Shown here one piece after another: positions 1 to 8,627 of a DNA stretch of 64,000 bases. The stretch is taken from contig JBPCSQ010000014.1 of assembly GCA_051006995.1 (NCBI GenBank), positions 122,524-186,523 on the forward strand. Direction: 5' to 3'. The notes beneath the pieces are model-generated. The model did not search any database. It saw only the letters and a list, made by a program, of their open reading frames with translations, and was not told the DNA's origin. The DNA comes from JAIQGF01 sp051006995. GTDB lineage: Bacteria > Acidobacteriota > Terriglobia > Terriglobales > Acidobacteriaceae. How positions within the stretch are numbered: the first letter of the stretch is position 1; each line of letters starts with the position of its first letter. Position numbers and translations under genes: made by a program.

Positions 1-693
1 GCCAAGATCAACCGCGACGCGGTGCGTTACAGCTACACCTGGGGCATGGGCGGAATTACCTTCTATCTTTTCATCGTGCTCACCTTCACCGGCGTGCTGC
101 TGATGTTCTATTACCACCCGACCAAGGTGCAGGCGTTTCGTGACGTGCTCTACCTGGAGCACGACGTTCCCTTCGGCAAGATATTGCGCAACATGCACCG
201 CTGGGCCGCTCACCTGATGGTGATCGCGGTCGAACTGCACATGTTCCGCGTGTTTCTCACCGGCAGTTACAAAAAGCCGCGCGAGTTCAACTGGAACGTC
301 GGCGTCATTCTTCTCGTGCTGACGCTGCTGCTCTCCTTCACCGGCTACTTGCTGCCGGACGATCAGCTCGGCTTCTGGGCGGTTACGGTTGGCACCAACA
401 TGGCGCGCGCGACGCCCTTGCTCGGACATGAAGGCCCATTCGGGGCCCAGTTGGGAATGACCCCTTATAACGACGTTCGCTTTGGGCTGCTGGGCGGCTC
501 CATCGTGGACGCCAATGCCCTGCTGCGCGCTTACATCTGGCATTGCATCGCCATTCCGATCATTGCCTCGGTATTCATGATCGTGCACTTCTGGCGCGTG
601 CGGAAGGATGGCGGCATCTCCGGCCCGGCGCCGGTGATGCTCAACTCCGAAGCCGACAAGCCGCGGAGAGCGCAATCGGCGGCAGGGGGATAA
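1..693 (+). CDS. Cytochrome b, N-terminal (b6-like) subunit, 5'-truncated by window edge
   Basis: This is the haem-bearing half of cytochrome b in a quinol:cytochrome c oxidoreductase of the inner membrane. The frame is open to base 1, so the true start lies upstream; 230 codons are visible. Two histidine pairs are seen. In HRWAAHLMVIAVELH the outer histidines are 14 residues apart, and the pair in WHCIAIPIIASVFMIVH is 15 apart, which is the b6-type rather than mitochondrial spacing. The KKPREFNW loop is also typical of b6. At least four hydrophobic helices are present. The C-terminal half of cytochrome b is a separate gene just downstream, as in b6f-like complexes. A Rieske protein is expected upstream but not visible. 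Confidence 0.93.
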   Translation, partial: AKINRDAVRYSYTWGMGGITFYLFIVLTFTGVLLMFYYHPTKVQAFRDVLYLEHDVPFGKILRNMHRWAAHLMVIAVELHMFRVFLTGSYKKPREFNWNVGVILLVLTLLLSFTGYLLPDDQLGFWAVTVGTNMARATPLLGHEGPFGAQLGMTPYNDVRFGLLGGSIVDANALLRAYIWHCIAIPIIASVFMIVHFWRVRKDGGISGPAPVMLNSEADKPRRAQSAAGG

Positions 694-697
694 AGAC

Positions 698-792
698 AGT
701 TTCAGTTTCGCATCCTCGGTTCCAATCTTCGTGTTGAGAGCACCGCGGCGCGCAACCGGAAACCCGAAACAGAAACTCGAAACTGAAACTCA
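698..792. repeat. Heptad-repeat spacer with inverted arms (GTTTCAG / CTGAAAC words)
   Basis: The spacer between the two cytochrome b genes has a left arm of GTTTC-type words near 699-712 and a right arm of GAAAC-type words (GAAACCC, GAAACAG, GAAACTG) at about 758-790. The repeat step is about 7 bp and the arms are complementary, so a long imperfect hairpin could form. Confidence 0.6.
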
Positions 793-801
793 GGTTTTCT
801 T

Positions 802-1731
802 ATGAATTTGCACCAGCTCTGGACGATCGCGACCACGCCCGACAACATTCCCATCACAGCGCTGCTGCCGCTGGTGATCTTCTATGTCTGGCTAGCGTTC
901 CGGCAGGCCAAGGCCAACGACGACCTGATCGAGAAGCTGGAAGCCGATCCCGTGCTGGCCAAGACCCACCACCGCAAGACCTGGCCTTTCCGCCCCGGAT
1001 GGCAGAAGGAAATCCACGTCTGGCCATTCCTGCTGCGCATGGAATTCCTGGCCGCCATCATCGTCACCATCATCCTGATGGTCTGGTCTATCACCCTGAG
1101 CGCGCCGCTCGAAGAACCGGCGAACCCGAACCTGACCATGAATCCGGCGAAGGCCCCCTGGTACTTCCTCGGCTTGCAGGAAATGTTGGTCTACTTCGAT
1201 CCGTGGATCGCCGGTGTGGTCATGCCGACGCTCATCATCGTCGGCCTGATGGCGATTCCCTACATTGACACCAACCCGCTGGGCAGCGGGTATTACACGG
1301 TGAAGCAGCGCAAGTTCTCGATTGGGACGTTCTGCTTCGGTTTCATCATCCTGTGGGTCTCGATGATCATCATCGGCACCTTCATCCGCGGCCCCGGATG
1401 GCAATGGTTCTGGCCCGGGCAGACCTGGGACCACAACCGGCTGGTCTACGAGGTGAACCGCGATTTGCCGGATCTATTCGGCATTACTTCTAACCTCGGC
1501 AAGGGAATTCTCGGCGCGATCGTGGTGGGCGCGTATTTCGTCGTTGGCGGATTCGTAGTCAACGCGCTGTTCCGCCGATATAACCCCAAAGATTGGAAGC
1601 GCATGAGCTTCCTTCAGTACAACGTGATGATGGTGCTCATGCTGCTCATGATCGCTTTGCCCATCAAGATGCTGCTGCGCCTGGCGCTGCACATCAAGTA
1701 CGTATGGATTACGCCCTGGTTCAATGTTTGA
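802..1731 (+). CDS. Cytochrome b, C-terminal (subunit IV/PetD-like) subunit
   Basis: This is the C-terminal part of a split cytochrome b, 309 residues. The segment NPAKAPWYFLGLQEML is the local equivalent of the PEWY-type quinol-oxidation (Qo) motif and is followed by YFDPWIAG, as in subunit IV-like proteins. An N-terminal helix near residues 15-33 is followed by a hydrophilic stretch, and at least four further helices lie between residues 80 and 300. The protein is longer than plant subunit IV (about 160 residues), with extra C-terminal helices as in many bacterial bc-type complexes. It lies downstream of the haem b subunit on the same strand and acts with it in the membrane. Confidence 0.9.
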   Translation: MNLHQLWTIATTPDNIPITALLPLVIFYVWLAFRQAKANDDLIEKLEADPVLAKTHHRKTWPFRPGWQKEIHVWPFLLRMEFLAAIIVTIILMVWSITLSAPLEEPANPNLTMNPAKAPWYFLGLQEMLVYFDPWIAGVVMPTLIIVGLMAIPYIDTNPLGSGYYTVKQRKFSIGTFCFGFIILWVSMIIIGTFIRGPGWQWFWPGQTWDHNRLVYEVNRDLPDLFGITSNLGKGILGAIVVGAYFVVGGFVVNALFRRYNPKDWKRMSFLQYNVMMVLMLLMIALPIKMLLRLALHIKYVWITPWFNV

Positions 1732-1737
1732 CGGGCT

Positions 1738-1820
1738 TTCGGCGCTCGGCTCTCGGCGCCGAACTTGAGGAACATTTACGATTTTGTAAGACCCGATGGC
1801 CGATGGCTGATGGCCGGCGG
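1738..1820. repeat. Heptad-repeat spacer (TCGGCGC and CGATGGC words)
   Basis: Two short 7-bp arrays lie between cytochrome b and the cytochrome c gene: TCGGCGC, TCGGCTC, TCGGCGC at 1743-1763, and CGATGGC, CGATGGC, TGATGGC near 1794-1814. The words are unrelated but share the 7-bp step. Confidence 0.5.
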
Positions 1821-1837
1821 CTCCCCGGAGGAAATCG

Positions 1838-4800
1838 GTGCCCGACCAATTGCCTGAGCAAGACCCGGTAACCAGCAAGTCCTACGCGCCGCACTACGCC
1901 ATCGCGATTGTCGTGCTGATCGCGACCTTGCTGTGGGCCATGTGGGACGAAGCCTATGGCCAACGGCCTTGGAAGCGCTTCCAGCGCAATTTCCAGGAAC
2001 GCTATACCGCCTTCCTCAAGCAGGCGCGCTCGCAATCCGCCCAGGACGAGAAAGACCTGGAGAACAATTCGGAATACCGGCAACTCGACGACGATTATCA
2101 GAACATCCTCAAGCAAAACGACCCGCAGATGAAGGACATCAACGCCCGCCTGGCGCAGAAGTCTGCGGAAATCATGGCGGTGCAGGGCGTCTTCACCGAC
2201 AAGCGCGCCTACGCCAACGCGCTCACCTACGACATCGAGACCACGCCTAGCCAGAGCGCCAAGGACAGCAAGCAGAAGGACCTCGACAAGTACAAGGCGC
2301 AGCAGTTCGAGGTCACTTACCCAGACGGCCGCCGCGAGAAATACAACTTCCAGCAGCTCGAGGAAAAATACAACGAGCTAAAGAACGAGAAAGGCGATCT
2401 CAGTACCCGGCTCGGCGATCTGCTCAAGCCCGTCAACGAAGCCAAGCTCAAGCGCGACACCTGGATGAAGGAGCACACCGTCAACCTGTCGCCGGAAGCA
2501 CTGCGCGGCCTGCAGAACAAGATGGCTTCCTGGGATCCGCAGATCGTCCAGATCAACGTCGCCGACGCCAATGTCGTGGACCGCTGCGAATCTTGCCACA
2601 TGGGCACGCGCGAGCCGGTGATCCTGACCACCGCCGCGATGACGCCCAAGGGCCGCAAATCACCCGACGAGTACGCCCTCGCGCTTACCAGCCATCCCGA
2701 GCCTGATCTGCTGAAGATTCACGATCCCGACAAGTTTGGCTGCTCACCGTGTCATCAGGGCAACGGCCGCGCCACCACCAGCGTGGAAAAAGCGCACGGC
2801 AACTACGAGCACTGGCTCTGGCCGATGTTCCGCCGCGCCAACATGGAAGCCGGCTGTCAGACCTGCCATGCCGCCGACATGTGGCTCAACGTGAACGGCG
2901 TTGGCAGCACCATCAGCGAAGGCAAGTTTCTCTTCCGGCAGCGCGGCTGCAACGGCTGCCATCGTTACGAAGGTTACGACCGCGAGCCGGAAGAGCTGCT
3001 GAACATCGGCCAGCAGATTAAGCAGATGGAGCAGCAGCAGCGCGATAATCTCCATCAAGCTTCGATTTACATGGGCCAGGCGGATAAGGCCGAGAGCAAC
3101 GATGAAGCCAACCGCTTGAACAACCGCGCCGTCGCCCTGCGCGTCGAGAACAGCAAGATCGCCGGCCGCATCGAGCAGCTCGACCTCCGCTCTTCTTCCC
3201 TGCTCCGCGACATGAAGAAGATCGGCCCCGACCTCAAGGAGATCCGCGAGAAGCTCAACAAGAATTGGATCCCGGCCTGGCTACATAAACCCACCGAGTT
3301 CCGCCCGGCCACCAAGATGCCGAACTTCCGCCTCACCGACGACCAGGTCAAGGCGATTTCGGCGTACCTGTGGCAGACGGCGCTCACCGACCCGCTACCC
3401 AAGGCGCAGCCCGGCAACGCTGCTCGCGGCAAAGACCTGTTTGAAACCCGCGGCTGCCTCGCCTGCCATTCGATCGGTGAGGGCAGCAGCCAGATGGGCG
3501 GTGATTTCGCCGCCAACCTGTCACGTCTCGGCGAGAAAGCTAATTACGATTACATCTTCCGATGGATCAAGAATCCGCGCACCCGCACGCGGCCTTACTG
3601 CCCGTACGAGAAGAAGGACATTGGCCCCGAGGATTACGCCAAGAAGGGCCTCCCCTACGTCTTCGATTTCGAGCACAGCAAGTGCCCCAACGACGGTCAC
3701 GAGCTCCAAGTCGAGCAGATGACGGTCATGCCCAATCTACGTCTCAGCGATGACGAGGTCGCCGACATCGCCACCTACCTGCTCTCGCAAAAGCAGAAGG
3801 ACCCGTCTTCCTATCCGCCGGCGCCGTACATGGATGATCCCACCCTCAAGGCCGCGGGCAAGAAGTGGATCTCGCACTTCGGGTGCGCCGGCTGCCACGA
3901 AATTTCCGGCTTCGAAGAGGAAGGCCGCATCGGCACCGAACTCACGCAGGAAGGCAGCAAGCCGATCGAGCGCTTGGATTTCGCGCTGCTCACCCAGGTT
4001 GCCGAGAACGGTAAGGAACCCATTAAGGATTCCGATGTCCAGGCTCGGCTGCCCGAAGGTCCGGCCAAAGGAGAGTGGTACAACCACAAAGGTTTCTTCG
4101 AGCACAAGCTTGCCATGCCCAACGTCTACGACCAGGGCATGATCAAGAGTGAGACCGAAAAACTCCGCATGCCCGATCCCCACCTGAACAAGGACCAGAT
4201 TCGGGCCATCACCACTTTCCTTCTTGGCAGCCAGGAGACTTCCCTGCCTGCGAGCTATCAATACCGTCCTGAGGATGCCCGCCACGACATCCAGGAAGGC
4301 TGGTGGATCGTGCGCAAGTACAACTGCGTCGGCTGCCACCAGTTCACGCCCGGCCAGCGCACCAGCATTGAAACCGTGCCCTTCTTCCAGGACCAGAAAG
4401 AGAAGCTGCCGCCGCAACTACTGACGGAAGGAGCCCGTACCGATCCTGAGTGGCTGCTGCGCTTCCTCAGCAATCCCTCACTGGCATCGAATCCCAACGA
4501 CCAGCACCGCAACGGCGTGCGCCCCTACCTGCCGGTGCGCATGCCGACTTTCTTCTTCTCGGAAAATGAACTACGCAAGCTGGTACGCTTCTTCCAGGCG
4601 CTCTCGCAGCAACCCATGCCCTACATCCCACAGCGTCAGGAAATGCTGACTGCCGATGAAATGGGCATGGCCCGCGCGCTCTTCACGAGCCAGGCTGCTC
4701 CCTGCTTGAAGTGCCACGCCACCGGCGATCCGGCGCATGACCGCATCGCCACCGCGCCCAATTTCCTGCTCGCCAAAGATCGCCTCAAGCCCGGCTGGAC

Positions 4801-5173
4801 CGAGCGCTGGCTGATGGATCCCGCCAACATCAGCCCCGGCACCGCCATGCCTTCCGGCCTGTTCCGCAAGCAGGGCGATCACATGGTCTTTTCCGGCCCG
4901 ACGCCGCCCTCGATGCAGAATTATCCCAAGGATCAAACCAAGCTGCTGGTTCGCTACATCTTTCAATTGACGCCGGAGGAGCAGCACCGGCTGACCGGCA
5001 TGATGCCGCGATCGGCGCCAGCCAAATCGAGCTCGGGCGGTCCACCGGTGTCTCGCCCGGTTTTAGCGGGACAGCGTGGCAAGGCGCACCCTGGCGCTTC
5101 CAGTTCCAACCCGGGCACGGCCAAAAATAAACCGGCGTCCGTCACTCCCCCCGGGACCGGCGCCGGAAGGTAA
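1838..5173 (+). CDS. Octahaem c-type cytochrome of the bc-type complex
   Basis: A 1111-residue membrane-anchored multihaem cytochrome c, probably the electron acceptor of the adjacent cytochrome b subunits. Eight CxxCH haem sites are visible at about residues 250, 301, 340, 370, 540, 683, 830 and 955 (CESCH, CSPCH, CQTCH, CNGCH, CLACH, CAGCH, CVGCH, CLKCH). A single helix at residues 11-30 (AIAIVVLIATLLWAMW) anchors the N terminus. Residues 50-230 and 385-470 are charged and helical, probably coiled coil. The C-terminal tail of about 70 residues is Pro/Ser/Gly-rich. The GTG start is chosen because GGAGG lies just upstream. No close named family is recognised beyond the multihaem and class I cytochrome c folds. 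Acidobacteria are known for bc complexes with large multihaem partners; the partnership here is inferred from operon position. Confidence 0.88.
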   Translation: MPDQLPEQDPVTSKSYAPHYAIAIVVLIATLLWAMWDEAYGQRPWKRFQRNFQERYTAFLKQARSQSAQDEKDLENNSEYRQLDDDYQNILKQNDPQMKDINARLAQKSAEIMAVQGVFTDKRAYANALTYDIETTPSQSAKDSKQKDLDKYKAQQFEVTYPDGRREKYNFQQLEEKYNELKNEKGDLSTRLGDLLKPVNEAKLKRDTWMKEHTVNLSPEALRGLQNKMASWDPQIVQINVADANVVDRCESCHMGTREPVILTTAAMTPKGRKSPDEYALALTSHPEPDLLKIHDPDKFGCSPCHQGNGRATTSVEKAHGNYEHWLWPMFRRANMEAGCQTCHAADMWLNVNGVGSTISEGKFLFRQRGCNGCHRYEGYDREPEELLNIGQQIKQMEQQQRDNLHQASIYMGQADKAESNDEANRLNNRAVALRVENSKIAGRIEQLDLRSSSLLRDMKKIGPDLKEIREKLNKNWIPAWLHKPTEFRPATKMPNFRLTDDQVKAISAYLWQTALTDPLPKAQPGNAARGKDLFETRGCLACHSIGEGSSQMGGDFAANLSRLGEKANYDYIFRWIKNPRTRTRPYCPYEKKDIGPEDYAKKGLPYVFDFEHSKCPNDGHELQVEQMTVMPNLRLSDDEVADIATYLLSQKQKDPSSYPPAPYMDDPTLKAAGKKWISHFGCAGCHEISGFEEEGRIGTELTQEGSKPIERLDFALLTQVAENGKEPIKDSDVQARLPEGPAKGEWYNHKGFFEHKLAMPNVYDQGMIKSETEKLRMPDPHLNKDQIRAITTFLLGSQETSLPASYQYRPEDARHDIQEGWWIVRKYNCVGCHQFTPGQRTSIETVPFFQDQKEKLPPQLLTEGARTDPEWLLRFLSNPSLASNPNDQHRNGVRPYLPVRMPTFFFSENELRKLVRFFQALSQQPMPYIPQRQEMLTADEMGMARALFTSQAAPCLKCHATGDPAHDRIATAPNFLLAKDRLKPGWTERWLMDPANISPGTAMPSGLFRKQGDHMVFSGPTPPSMQNYPKDQTKLLVRYIFQLTPEEQHRLTGMMPRSAPAKSSSGGPPVSRPVLAGQRGKAHPGASSSNPGTAKNKPASVTPPGTGAGR

Positions 5174-5223
5174 AATGTCCTGATTTGTTGTGGGGAATTA
5201 GACGAATGGAGAGGCAGTCAAAT

Positions 5224-6030
5224 ATGAAGATCCGATCGACCGTTGTATTGCTCGTCCTGAGTTTGCTCGCGCTGATGATGTTGGCCGCTTGCAGCAGCGG
5301 CAACAAGGGCGCCGAGCAAGCCAGCAATAAGCCGGAAGAAAAGTCCGCCACCTCGGCCGCACCGGCCACACCGATTGACCAGAGCACTGTGGGCAGCGTC
5401 AGCGGCACCGTCAAGTACGCCGGCACCGCTCCCAAGCCCGCCAAGATTGACATGAGCCAGGACCCAGCCTGCAAAGGCGCCAACACCGTTGAGACCCTGG
5501 TCGTTGACAACGGCAACCTGGAAAATGCTTTCGTTTACGTCAAGGACGGTCTCGGCAGCCGCACCTTCGATGTGCCGAAGGATGACGTCACCCTCGACCA
5601 GAAGGGCTGCCGCTATCACCCGCACGTGCTGGGCATCATGACCGGCCAGAAGCTCAAGGTCGTCAACAGCGACGACACCACACACAACATCCATCCCACG
5701 CCCAAGGACAACCGCGAGTGGAACGAATCGCAGCCGCCGAAGGCGCCGCCCATCGAGAAGTCCTTTGCCCGCGAAGAAATTATGTTGCCGGTGAAGTGCA
5801 ACCAGCATCCCTGGATGAAGATGTACATCAACGTGGTCAAGAGCCCGTACTTCGCCGTGACCGATAAAGACGGCAAGTACACGCTCAAGGGCCTGCCGCC
5901 GGGCACCTACACCATCGCCGTCGTGCAGGAGAAACTTGGCGAGCAGACGCAGTCGGTCACCATCGGCCCCAAGGAATCCAAAACCGCCGACTTCAGCTAT
6001 AAGGCCGGCGGCGCTGGAGCGTCACAGTAA
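5224..6030 (+). CDS. Lipoprotein with cupredoxin-like and carboxypeptidase-regulatory-like domains
   Basis: A 268-residue secreted lipoprotein. The signal peptide ends in a lipobox (MMLAAC) at about residue 20. A low-complexity linker follows, then a plastocyanin-like domain. The candidate copper ligands are the His in THNIH and the Cys, His and Met in KCNQHPWMKM, the His...Cys-His-Met set of a type I copper site. Residues about 215-268 (DKDGKYTLKGLPPGTYTI) form a carboxypeptidase regulatory-like beta domain. The ATG at 5224 is chosen over upstream TTG and ATG codons because it gives a clean lipoprotein signal. It follows the cytochrome gene closely, so a role as periplasmic electron carrier for the bc complex is plausible but inferred. 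Confidence 0.8.
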   Translation: MKIRSTVVLLVLSLLALMMLAACSSGNKGAEQASNKPEEKSATSAAPATPIDQSTVGSVSGTVKYAGTAPKPAKIDMSQDPACKGANTVETLVVDNGNLENAFVYVKDGLGSRTFDVPKDDVTLDQKGCRYHPHVLGIMTGQKLKVVNSDDTTHNIHPTPKDNREWNESQPPKAPPIEKSFAREEIMLPVKCNQHPWMKMYINVVKSPYFAVTDKDGKYTLKGLPPGTYTIAVVQEKLGEQTQSVTIGPKESKTADFSYKAGGAGASQ

Positions 6031-6042
6031 CGAAAATGTGGC

Positions 6043-6112
6043 CCGTAGTCCGTAGTCCGAAAGCCGGATGTTTTTCGACCCGGACTACGGGCTACCGACT
6101 ACGGACTACGTG
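6043..6112. repeat. Heptad-repeat hairpin (CGTAGTC / GGACTAC words)
   Basis: The left arm reads CGTAGTC, CGTAGTC and the right arm GGACTAC, GGGCTAC, CGACTAC, GGACTAC. The arms are inverted around a loop of about 20 nt and fill the gap before the haem A synthase gene. Confidence 0.7.
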
Positions 6113-6129
6113 TTTTAGGAGTCGTTACT

Positions 6130-7077
6130 CTGCATTCGTTAACTACACCCTATAACAAGGCCCACCACCGCTTCGCGGCCCTGACCGCCTTTTCGACTTT
6201 CTTGCTGATCATTGCCGGCGCCCTGGTCACCAGCAACGATGCCGGACTTGCCGTGCCCGACTGGCCGACCTCCTTCCACCACTGGCCGGTGACCTATGGC
6301 TACTTCACGGTCCGCATGGTCGGAGGCGTTCGCTGGGAGCACGGCCATCGCATCCTGGCTCAGATCATCGGTATTCTCACCATCATCCTCGCCGTCTGGA
6401 CCTCAAAGGTGGACCGCCGCCCCTGGGTGCGCAAGCTCGGTTGGTCCGCCCTCGCCCTGGTGATTGCGCAAGGCATTCTCGGCGGCATCACCGTGTTGCA
6501 TTTCCTCCCGCCGAGCGTTTCTTCGCTTCACGCCACCCTGGCGCAGACGTTCTTCTGCCTGACGGTGGCTATCTGGCTGTTCACCGGACGCACCTGGGTG
6601 CAGGAACCGCGCATGAGCCTGCCCACCAAGCGCCCCAGCCTGCCGGTGCTGACCACGCTGGCTGTGCTGTCGGTTTACGTGCAGTTGATTTTGGGAGCCG
6701 CTTTCCGCCACCACGGCATCAAATTGCTGCCGCACATCATTAGCGCGGCGATTGTGACGTTCGTTTTGCTTTGGACCATCGTGCGCGTACTCAGCGAATA
6801 CTCAAAGGTGCAGCAACTCCGCCGCCCAGCCATCATGCTGCTGGGCCTGCTCATGGTCCAGCTCACGCTTGGATTCAGCGCCTGGCTGTTCCGCGTCGAG
6901 TGGGGACGCGAGGCCGTCCAGCCTGAGCAGCCCATGGTGTTGGCCACGGTGGCTCATGTTTCCGTGGGCGCGCTCCTGCTGGCGACCGCCGTGGTGCTGG
7001 CCATCCAAGCCTGGCGCCACGTTGCCATTCCGACCGCCGAACACGTGCCTGCAACCGCCAAGCCGGTCGCCGTATGA
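6130..7077 (+). CDS. ctaA: Haem A synthase (COX15/CtaA)
   Basis: This integral membrane enzyme oxidises the C8 methyl of haem O to give haem A for aa3-type oxidases. The motifs HHRFAALTAF, GALVTSNDAGLAVPDWP and the His in WEHGHRILAQ and LHATLAQ are characteristic. About eight helices are predicted and the length (315) is normal. The first ATG/GTG/TTG-type start (TTG 6202) would delete the conserved HRF segment and half of helix 1. In-frame sequence continues upstream to CTG 6130, which has AGGAG at 6117-6121, 8 nt before it. A CTG start is therefore proposed. The 3' end overlaps ctaB by 4 bp. Confidence 0.88.
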   Translation: MHSLTTPYNKAHHRFAALTAFSTFLLIIAGALVTSNDAGLAVPDWPTSFHHWPVTYGYFTVRMVGGVRWEHGHRILAQIIGILTIILAVWTSKVDRRPWVRKLGWSALALVIAQGILGGITVLHFLPPSVSSLHATLAQTFFCLTVAIWLFTGRTWVQEPRMSLPTKRPSLPVLTTLAVLSVYVQLILGAAFRHHGIKLLPHIISAAIVTFVLLWTIVRVLSEYSKVQQLRRPAIMLLGLLMVQLTLGFSAWLFRVEWGREAVQPEQPMVLATVAHVSVGALLLATAVVLAIQAWRHVAIPTAEHVPATAKPVAV

Positions 7078-8027
7078 GCACTGCAGCACAACCCGGGATC
7101 CCGAGGGTGCCCCGCTCTGGCCCGGTTTTGGCCAGGGCGGGGGTGTTTGTCCAGGATTATTCCGAGCTCATCAAGCTCCGTGTCACCTCGCTCATCGTGC
7201 TCAGCGCCTGGGCTGGCGCTTACTTTGCCGCCATCCGCTCCAATGTCCCGCAGATTTCCTGGAACATCCTGCACGCCCTCATCGGCATTTCCCTGATCGC
7301 CGCCGGTTCCGCCGCCGTCAATGAAGTTGTTGAGCGCGACGTGGACGCCCTGATGCGCCGTACGGCGCATCGCCCGCTGCCCACCGGCCGCATGGGCCTG
7401 GCACACGCCGCGACCGTCGCCGGAATCCTGGTCTTTTCAGGTGCTGCCTACCTTGCCGCGTACTGCAATCTGCTGACGGGCTGGCTTGCCCTGGCTACCG
7501 CCATGGTCTATCTGCTCGCCTATACGCCTCTGAAGCGCGTCTCGCCTGTGTGCACGTTTGTGGGCGCGTTTCCCGGCGCCATGCCTCCGCTGCTCGGCTG
7601 GACCGCCATCCGCGGCCGTATCGAATGGGAAGGCCTTATCCTGTTCGCGATTGTCTTCTTCTGGCAGTTCCCGCACTTCTATTCCATCGCCTGGCTCTAT
7701 CGCGAGGACTACCAGCGCGCCAACATCCGTATGCTTCCCGTGGTCGAAGCCACCGGCAAGGCCACCAGCCGCGAGATCATCGCCTATTCCCTTGCTCTGC
7801 TTCCCGTCAGCTTCGCACCGACGTTGCTCCACATGTCCGGCTGGGTTTACTTTGCCGGCGCGGTCCTGATGGGCGGCGCCTTCTTGTGGGCCGGTGTTCG
7901 CCTGGCGACCTTCAAGCAGCCGCTGACCTCCGGCCACTCCAAGCGACGCGCCCGCCACCTCCTGCTGGCCACCGTCTTCTACCTCCCGCTCCTGTTCGCC
8001 CTGATGATGCTGAACAGCGCGAAGTAG
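7074..8027 (+). CDS. ctaB: Haem O synthase (protohaem IX farnesyltransferase)
   Basis: This UbiA-family prenyltransferase transfers a farnesyl group to haem B to make haem O, the substrate of the preceding enzyme. The Asp-rich metal-diphosphate motif NEVVERDVDALMRRT is at about residues 83-97, and a second motif YREDYQRANIRMLP is at about 205-218. Eight or nine helices are expected and 317 residues is normal. The start codon overlaps the ctaA stop (ATGA), so the two are co-translated. Confidence 0.96.
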   Translation: MSTAAQPGIPRVPRSGPVLARAGVFVQDYSELIKLRVTSLIVLSAWAGAYFAAIRSNVPQISWNILHALIGISLIAAGSAAVNEVVERDVDALMRRTAHRPLPTGRMGLAHAATVAGILVFSGAAYLAAYCNLLTGWLALATAMVYLLAYTPLKRVSPVCTFVGAFPGAMPPLLGWTAIRGRIEWEGLILFAIVFFWQFPHFYSIAWLYREDYQRANIRMLPVVEATGKATSREIIAYSLALLPVSFAPTLLHMSGWVYFAGAVLMGGAFLWAGVRLATFKQPLTSGHSKRRARHLLLATVFYLPLLFALMMLNSAK

Positions 8028-8045
8028 CCGTTCGGGGCTGGACGA

Positions 8046-8477
8046 TTATGACTTTCTGGTCCGCAGCGTTTGCATCCGCAACGTGAATCCAGCGCCGAAC
8101 CCCAAGCATAACCACGAGACAACCAGTCGCCCCATCGTCACCTGCTGGAAATGCCACCCAAGAGGGTGCGCAAAATACGCTCTGCTCGTTTGGTTGAACA
8201 TGGCGTACGCAGCCACCACAACCACGAAGCCGGCTAGCGCCCCGTAGAAACCTCCCATGACGGCTCCCTGGAAAGTGGCGGCATCCGTCCGGCCCGATGT
8301 GGCCGCCCGAACCGCAACATACGACAGGTACCCGGTGATGATCGCGTATACCAGGGAAGAAAGTCTGAAGAAGTGCGGTGTGATCGCCAGCACGCTGATG
8401 CTGCGCGCGGTCAAAGCCGCGAAGCACACCCCGGACACACCACCGATGATCGTTGTCAGCCAGCGTCTAGTTCGCAT
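8046..8477 (-). CDS. Hypothetical four-helix membrane protein
   Basis: A 143-residue protein starting MRTRRWLTTIIGG with about four hydrophobic segments (near residues 8-28, 35-55, 70-92 and 113-133). No family is recognised. An upstream in-frame extension exists, but the ATG at 8477 gives a normal membrane protein start. It lies between the haem O synthase and the ABC transporter but on the opposite strand, so it is not part of that operon. Function unknown. Confidence 0.55.
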   Translation of the reverse strand: MRTRRWLTTIIGGVSGVCFAALTARSISVLAITPHFFRLSSLVYAIITGYLSYVAVRAATSGRTDAATFQGAVMGGFYGALAGFVVVVAAYAMFNQTSRAYFAHPLGWHFQQVTMGRLVVSWLCLGFGAGFTLRMQTLRTRKS

Positions 8478-8627
8478 GTGTGGAAGAATGTTATCCCCTG
8501 CCGACTTCCGGGAATAGCTTCTTTTGGCAGTCGAATCGAATCGCTCAGTCCGGCCTCCCGCCAGGACCTCCGCGGTTTGGTTTCGCCGGAAGCCTGACGC
8601 CCGCACCTGAAGCCTGTAAAATGAGTT

